The notes under the pieces are model-generated. The model was not told where the DNA came from, did no database searches, and was given only the letters and a program-made list of their open reading frames with translations. From positions 600,866 to 664,865 of the forward strand of contig NZ_BIXZ01000002.1 of the NCBI RefSeq assembly GCF_005406125.1: a stretch of 64,000 nucleotides of DNA, in the 5' to 3' direction. Positions 62,084 through 64,000 of the stretch are shown piece after piece. Position 1 is the first letter of the stretch. Each line of letters opens with the position of its first letter. The position numbers and the translations under genes were made by a program. The DNA comes from Haloarcula mannanilytica. Lineage in GTDB: Archaea; Halobacteriota; Halobacteria; Halobacteriales; Haloarculaceae.

Positions 62084-62782
62084 ATGACTAACGACACCCG
62101 CGCTGTCGTGCTCGCCTCCGGCGGCATGGACAGCGCTACGGCGGCCTACGAAGCACAGACCCGCGGGTACGACGACCTGTACCTGCTGCACACGAGCTAC
62201 GGCCAGAACACCGAAGACCGGGAGTACGACTGCGCCAGCGCGCTGGCCGACCACGTCGACGCGGCGGACTTCCTCCATGTCGAGACCGGCCATCTCACGC
62301 AGATCGGCGCGTCGTCGCTGACCGACGACTCGATGGACGTGGAAGACGCCGACACCGACAGCGACGAGATTCCAACCTCGTACGTTCCGTTCCGCAACGC
62401 GAACCTGCTGTCGATGGCAGTGTCTTACGCCGAGGCCAACGACTGCGGAGTCGTCTTCATCGGCGCACACAGCGAGGACTTTTCGGGGTATCCGGACTGC
62501 CGGCCCGCCTTCTTCGAGGCCTTCCAGGGCGTCATCGACGCCGGCACTAAGCCCGACACCGAGATCGACCTCGTCGCACCGTTCGTCGAGTGGTCCAAGA
62601 CCGACATCGCCGAGCGCGGCGTCGAACTCGGCGTCCCTTACGAGGACACCTGGAGCTGTTACCGGGACGACGAACCGGCCTGCGGGACCTGCGACGCCTG
62701 CGCGTTCCGGCTCGAAGCCTTCCAGCGTATCGGCGAGCGGGACCCAATCGAGTACGCAGAGCGCCCGACCTACGCGGACTGA
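62084..62782 (+). CDS. queC: 7-cyano-7-deazaguanine synthase QueC
   Basis: A 232-residue ATP-dependent ligase making preQ0 from CDG and ammonia. The PP-loop SGGMDSATAAYEA is at ~12-24, and four zinc Cys near the C-terminus are in WSCYRDDEPACGTCDACAFR (C-x7-C-x2-C-x2-C). The TGA is at 62780-62782, and its last base is also the first base of the 81-bp element. Confidence 0.95.
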   Translation: MTNDTRAVVLASGGMDSATAAYEAQTRGYDDLYLLHTSYGQNTEDREYDCASALADHVDAADFLHVETGHLTQIGASSLTDDSMDVEDADTDSDEIPTSYVPFRNANLLSMAVSYAEANDCGVVFIGAHSEDFSGYPDCRPAFFEAFQGVIDAGTKPDTEIDLVAPFVEWSKTDIAERGVELGVPYEDTWSCYRDDEPACGTCDACAFRLEAFQRIGERDPIEYAERPTYAD

Positions 62783-62862
62783 TACGGATTGTTGTAGCGA
62801 TTTAGCGGTCCGTGTCGGCCCTGGGCTTGCACTATCCGGAACTAATCTACAATAATCCGTAT
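62782..62862. repeat. 81-bp element with 16-bp terminal inverted repeats, copy 2
   Basis: The arms ATACGGATTGTTGTAG (62782-62797) and CTACAATAATCCGTAT (62847-62862) pair at 15 of 16 positions. Element length is the same as at 32415-32495, and the right arms are identical. The interior 49 bp differ at about half of their positions but still form a hairpin (GTGTCGGCCC...GGGCTTGCAC with G-U pairs). It fills the gap between the convergent queC and mgsA genes. Confidence 0.85.
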
Positions 62863-62872
62863 GTCGACCCGT

Positions 62873-63256
62873 TCAGTCGTCGGATCCGTCCCGGGCCAGC
62901 CCTTCGAGGACGTACTCGGCCGCTGTCCGGGTCGTCGCCAGCGGCACGTCGTGTACGTCACAGATGCGCAGGAGTGCTGAGATGTCCGGCTCGTGGGGCT
63001 GGGCCGTCAGTGGGTCCCGGAGGAAGACGATGCCGTCCATCCGGCCTTCGGCGACCTCAGCGCCGATCTGCGTGTCGCCCCCCATCGGGCCGCTCTCCTT
63101 GCGCTCGACTGTGAGATCGGTCTCTGCCATGATGCGCTTGCTCGTCGTGCCGGTGCCGACGAGGTCGAACTCCGACAGCGTGGCCTCGTAGCTCTGTGCC
63201 AGGTCGATCATCTCGGGCTTTTCGTCGTCGTGTGCGATGAGTGCGACGCGGGTCAT
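62873..63256 (-). CDS. mgsA: Methylglyoxal synthase
   Basis: A 127-residue enzyme making methylglyoxal from dihydroxyacetone phosphate. It has the conserved catalytic Asp (the [17 protein letters not shown] and [15 protein letters not shown] segments) and the phosphate loop TGTTSKRI. It begins [20 protein letters not shown] as other members do. It lies 10 bp from the repeat element and converges with queC. It may act as an overflow route for triose phosphates. Confidence 0.92.
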   Translation of the reverse strand: MTRVALIAHDDEKPEMIDLAQSYEATLSEFDLVGTGTTSKRIMAETDLTVERKESGPMGGDTQIGAEVAEGRMDGIVFLRDPLTAQPHEPDISALLRICDVHDVPLATTRTAAEYVLEGLARDGSDD

Positions 63257-63323
63257 ACCCGGGACTCTCGGGCCACCGTCTTATGTCATTGGGACGGTCC
63301 AGATATGGCGACCCGGACGCGAA

Positions 63324-63593
63324 TCAGGTGTCGACCGACACCGCGCTGTCGGCGGTGACCGTCACGTCGTGGCCCTCGATAGTGAACGTGACCGATTCCG
63401 CCCCGCCCTCGACGACGACTTCGCGGAGTGCTTCGCTGTCGACGTACGTATCGAGAGACGCGATATTGTCCGCGCTCAGGTCTGTCGCTTCGAGAACCGA
63501 ATCGATAATGACATCGCTCGCGGGTTCGGGACTGACCCAGTCGTCGGACCCCTGGTCCCGAATCATATATACGGTGCCTTCCTCAAAGCTCAT
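63324..63593 (-). CDS. HalOD1-like small output-domain protein
   Basis: An 89-residue protein with the pattern of the halobacterial output domain: PASDVIIDSVLEATDLSADN, LDTYVDSEALREVV and a final beta hairpin ESVTFTIEGHDVTVTAD. In other proteins this domain sits at the end of response regulators; here it stands alone. Function unknown. It is transcribed toward mgsA. Confidence 0.6.
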   Translation of the reverse strand: MSFEEGTVYMIRDQGSDDWVSPEPASDVIIDSVLEATDLSADNIASLDTYVDSEALREVVVEGGAESVTFTIEGHDVTVTADSAVSVDT

Positions 63594-64000
63594 GGTTCCA
63601 CGTACGATCCGGTTTCTTATAACAACAGCCGAGCTGTTTCACTGTCTGAAGTAACCGCGATCCTGACGAGAATCGTCCGTTATGTGTCCGTCTATCGCTT
63701 TTTCGAGCAACACCGGACACAATCGTTTGCCAATGTCTGGTCCCAACTCTCTGTTCGGGGGGTCGCATATAGCGCTTTAGGTGGTGGTGCGTTCAGTGCG
63801 GAGACTGTGAAGTGACCGCACAGTCTGCCTGTGGACTTAGCAAACCGAGTGACAAAGCCTATCCACGTATCGTTTCAACTGAAGCGGTAGCGCGGAGTCC
63901 CCTTCCTTAAGAAATGAGCGAAGCGAGTGAGTAGGGAGGGGAGGAGCGCGTTCGCATCGATCACAAACACCTGGCTATAAGTAGCCACCGTTCTACATTG
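63594..64000. other. Right-edge intergenic region
   Basis: About 400 bp with no supported gene. An imperfect inverted repeat around 63899-63943 (CCCCTTCC ... GGGAGGGG) includes GAGCGAAGCGAGTGAG. Nothing else is evident. Confidence 0.5.

Overview
The window comes from an extremely halophilic archaeon of the class Halobacteria, most like Haloarcula in gene content. This rests on high GC, strongly acidic proteins, a split archaellum and chemotaxis locus with FlaCE and CheF, archaeal S6e, archaeosine-precursor genes, TATA boxes about 26 nt before start codons, and Tat-exported enzymes. No database search was run; all names come from motifs and remembered families.

Layout. 1-4,500: a partial conserved gene, three universal-stress-type proteins, a GNAT acetyltransferase, a DHH phosphoesterase and two conserved small genes. 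4,595-6,842: a dUTPase/dCTP deaminase-like protein, a CheF paralogue and ribosomal protein S6e. 6,910-14,329 (minus): a response regulator, CheF, a HEAT-repeat protein, CheR, CheA and CheB. 14,500-22,897 (plus): CheW, a KaiC-like ATPase, a winged-helix regulator with a small membrane protein, an archaellin, three uncharacterised genes, CheY, CheC and CheD. 23,171-29,880 (plus): FlaCE, F, G, H, I and J (ArlCE-J). No FlaD or prepilin peptidase gene is visible here.

30,148-33,323: M29 aminopeptidase, 6-phosphogluconate dehydrogenase, a membrane-anchored 2Fe-2S ferredoxin and tRNA-Arg(CCG). The 3' end of the tRNA is duplicated 97 bp further on and is followed by about 800 bp of AT-rich DNA without genes, which looks like a relic of integration. 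34,255-51,363 (minus): an arabinan or arabinoxylan utilisation island with five GH51-type arabinofuranosidases, one of them Tat-exported with a repeat tail, and a peptide-type ABC transporter presumably used for oligosaccharides. 52,727-59,599: PEP carboxykinase, two NAD-dependent epimerase/dehydrogenase-type SDRs (one a candidate sugar dehydrogenase), a zinc alcohol dehydrogenase and an M28 peptidase. 60,050-64,000: an unknown protein, the queD-queE-queC operon for preQ0, methylglyoxal synthase and a HalOD1-like protein.

Main new observation: a pseudo-palindrome, TATC-A-M-N4-GATA (TATC-N6-GATA), lies before the cheW/cheB divergent promoters, the winged-helix gene, its membrane partner, the archaellin, cheY and flaCE. 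In most cases it sits 10-14 bp upstream of a TATA-like box. This suggests one regulon for motility and chemotaxis, possibly controlled by the winged-helix protein encoded in the middle of it. A second observation is a pair of 81-bp intergenic elements with the same 16-bp terminal inverted repeats and divergent but still foldable centres, 30 kb apart.
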